From NCBI GenBank assembly GCA_021846445.1, contig JAJZWY010000005.1, forward strand, positions 1 through 62,886: 62,886 nt of DNA, given 5' to 3'. The position numbers and the translations under genes are program-made. Numbering within the stretch: the first letter of the stretch is position 1; every line of letters starts with the position of its first letter. The notes below the pieces were generated by a model. It saw nothing but the letters and a program-made list of their open reading frames with translations, had not been told where the DNA came from and did not search any database. Shown here one piece after another: positions 61,927 to 62,886 of this stretch. Origin of the DNA: a bacterium. GTDB taxonomy: Bacteria > Patescibacteriota > Saccharimonadia > Saccharimonadales > UBA4665.

Positions 61927-62886
61927 GCTTAACCTTCATGGTAATATTAGGGGAAACCAAATAAGGAGTTTTCTTTTCGTTAACAACAATAAACGATGTA
62001 GCTAAATCCCAGTACTGACAAACCTCCATATCACTCTCTCTAACTATAGCTGGCTCAATGAAATAGGTTCCATCATTAAAAATATTAGGAACCTGCCAAT
62101 CAATTCTTACAGACTTATTTTTAGTAACCTTAATTGGCTTTTGATGAAGTATCTTACCGTTAGTTCCACATATTGGTTGTCCGCTTTCATTTTTGATTGT
62201 TATTCCTGCAATTACTAGATTATTTTTACTACTTAGTGACTCAAATTCAACACCAATCTTTATGTCTTCTTTATAGTTTTTGTATAACTTTTGTGAAGAT
62301 TTAACTGTTTTAATATTTATCGATCCATCTCCCCATTTGCCTGTGCTCAGTTCTTTCGTTTGTCCATCAACATTATTATTGTTTTTAAGATCCTGGTTGG
62401 TATTTTCTTGAATCGTAGACACAAACATTTTAGTGTATTCCTTGGCTACATCATCTGCTCTACCTTCTTTTGCAATCTTACCTCCCTCAATAAGTATAGC
62501 TCTATCACAATATTCTCTAACCGCCGACATGTCGTGTGTAACAAAAACAACTGTCTTTTTATTCTTCTTTAATTTACGGAAATAAGAAAAACATTTTCTT
62601 TGGAAATCTGCATCACCTACTGCCAAAACTTCATCAACCAACAAAATGTCTGCGTTTGCCCTAACTGCCATAGAAAATGCTAAACGTACTTGCATACCAG
62701 AAGAATAGTTTTTAAGTTTTTGATCCATAAATCTCTCAAGTTCAGCAAACCCCACAATACTTTCATACATTTCATCTACTTCTTTCTTAGAAAAGCCCAA
62801 TACTGCGCCATTTAAATAAACATTGTCTCTTCCGGATAGTTCTGGGTTAAATCCTACTCCAAGTTCTATAAACGGCACTAATTTGC
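61916..62886 (-). CDS. Wzt-type ABC exporter ATPase, 5' end beyond the window
   Basis: The visible 323 codons begin inside an ABC domain: GFNPELSGRDN (Q-loop region), signature NYSSGMQVRLAFS, Walker B ILLVDEVLAVGD, and VTHD. The Walker A part is missing because the gene runs off the right edge (no start codon; the GTG near 62878 is internal). After about residue 170 is a Wzt C-terminal carbohydrate-binding-like domain (CGTNGK..., DGTYFIEPAIV). This ATPase energises export of a glycan across the membrane, with its permease outside the window. Confidence 0.9.
   Translation of the reverse strand, partial: KLVPFIELGVGFNPELSGRDNVYLNGAVLGFSKKEVDEMYESIVGFAELERFMDQKLKNYSSGMQVRLAFSMAVRANADILLVDEVLAVGDADFQRKCFSYFRKLKKNKKTVVFVTHDMSAVREYCDRAILIEGGKIAKEGRADDVAKEYTKMFVSTIQENTNQDLKNNNNVDGQTKELSTGKWGDGSINIKTVKSSQKLYKNYKEDIKIGVEFESLSSKNNLVIAGITIKNESGQPICGTNGKILHQKPIKVTKNKSVRIDWQVPNIFNDGTYFIEPAIVRESDMEVCQYWDLATSFIVVNEKKTPYLVSPNITMKVKHDF

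Noticed and set aside
1..62886. UGA recoding to glycine, as in SR1/Gracilibacteria
   Set aside because: TGA is used as a true stop in coupled overlaps (24948-24950, 21658-21660) and reading frames are not interrupted by in-frame TGA.
1..62886. CRISPR array, rRNA, IS element or prophage
   Set aside because: No regularly spaced repeats, no rRNA-like sequence and no transposase or phage structural genes were seen.

Overview
The window is about 63 kb of AT-rich, gene-dense bacterial DNA with short proteins, tiny intergenic gaps and many abutting or overlapping gene ends. TGA is used as a normal stop (for example at 24948-24950, overlapping the next ATG), which argues against the UGA-recoding Gracilibacteria/SR1. 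The mix of basic housekeeping genes, no amino-acid, lipid or nucleotide biosynthesis beyond single steps, type IV pilin-like proteins, many single-span proteins with Ser/Thr/Asn-rich ectodomains, and a large surface-polysaccharide region fits a Patescibacteria/CPR genome. Saccharibacteria (TM7) is my best guess from overall protein character; I could not test it by search.

Region 1 (1-14.5 kb, mostly minus strand): an unknown membrane protein, an ATP-grasp enzyme, a 35-residue membrane microprotein, the heat-shock block hrcA-grpE / dnaK-dnaJ with two CIRCE operators, then gmk, lepA, murJ, ftsH, tilS, a TSUP-type permease and tRNA-Met. Region 2 (14.7-24 kb) is accessory: anchored proteins with a shared ectodomain motif, a 564-aa possible ADP-ribosyltransferase-fold protein followed by a frameshifted small ORF, and a four-gene minor-pilin-like operon. 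Region 3 (24-26.6 kb): hsp20 under a third CIRCE, then an apparent micro-island at the 3' end of initiator tRNA, bounded by a 44-bp imperfect repeat and holding a RHH/PIN toxin-antitoxin pair and decayed tRNA-like sequences; then ftsB-like and tRNA-Ile(CAU). With tRNA-Met, all three CAU tRNAs, and the enzyme (TilS) that distinguishes one of them, lie in this window.

Region 4 (26.5-43.8 kb): dus, two small hypotheticals (one with a C9 tract), an ABC-2 exporter, several small membrane proteins, murC, a PEGA/propeller-like protein, an AlkA-like glycosylase, aspS, a CBS protein, a DsbA-like oxidoreductase, nadD, and a 486-aa orphan zinc-ribbon protein preceded by what folds as a cobalamin riboswitch core. 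A LexA-type DNA-binding protein lacking the protease domain lies just upstream of it.

Region 5 (43.8 kb to the end) is a cell-surface glycoconjugate cluster: O-antigen ligase/polymerase, polyprenyl-phosphate sugar transferase, GT4 glycosyltransferases, glmS, a phosphomannomutase-like HAD enzyme with manC (GDP-mannose supply), GtrA, a polyprenol-phosphate mannose synthase, a polytopic membrane protein, a secreted protein with a 332-bp perfect internal duplication, a double glycosyltransferase, FkbM methyltransferase and the truncated Wzt-type ABC ATPase at the window edge.

The most promising leads are the riboswitch-controlled orphan gene, the initiator-tRNA micro-island, the 564-aa protein with its broken neighbour, and the recently duplicated surface domain.
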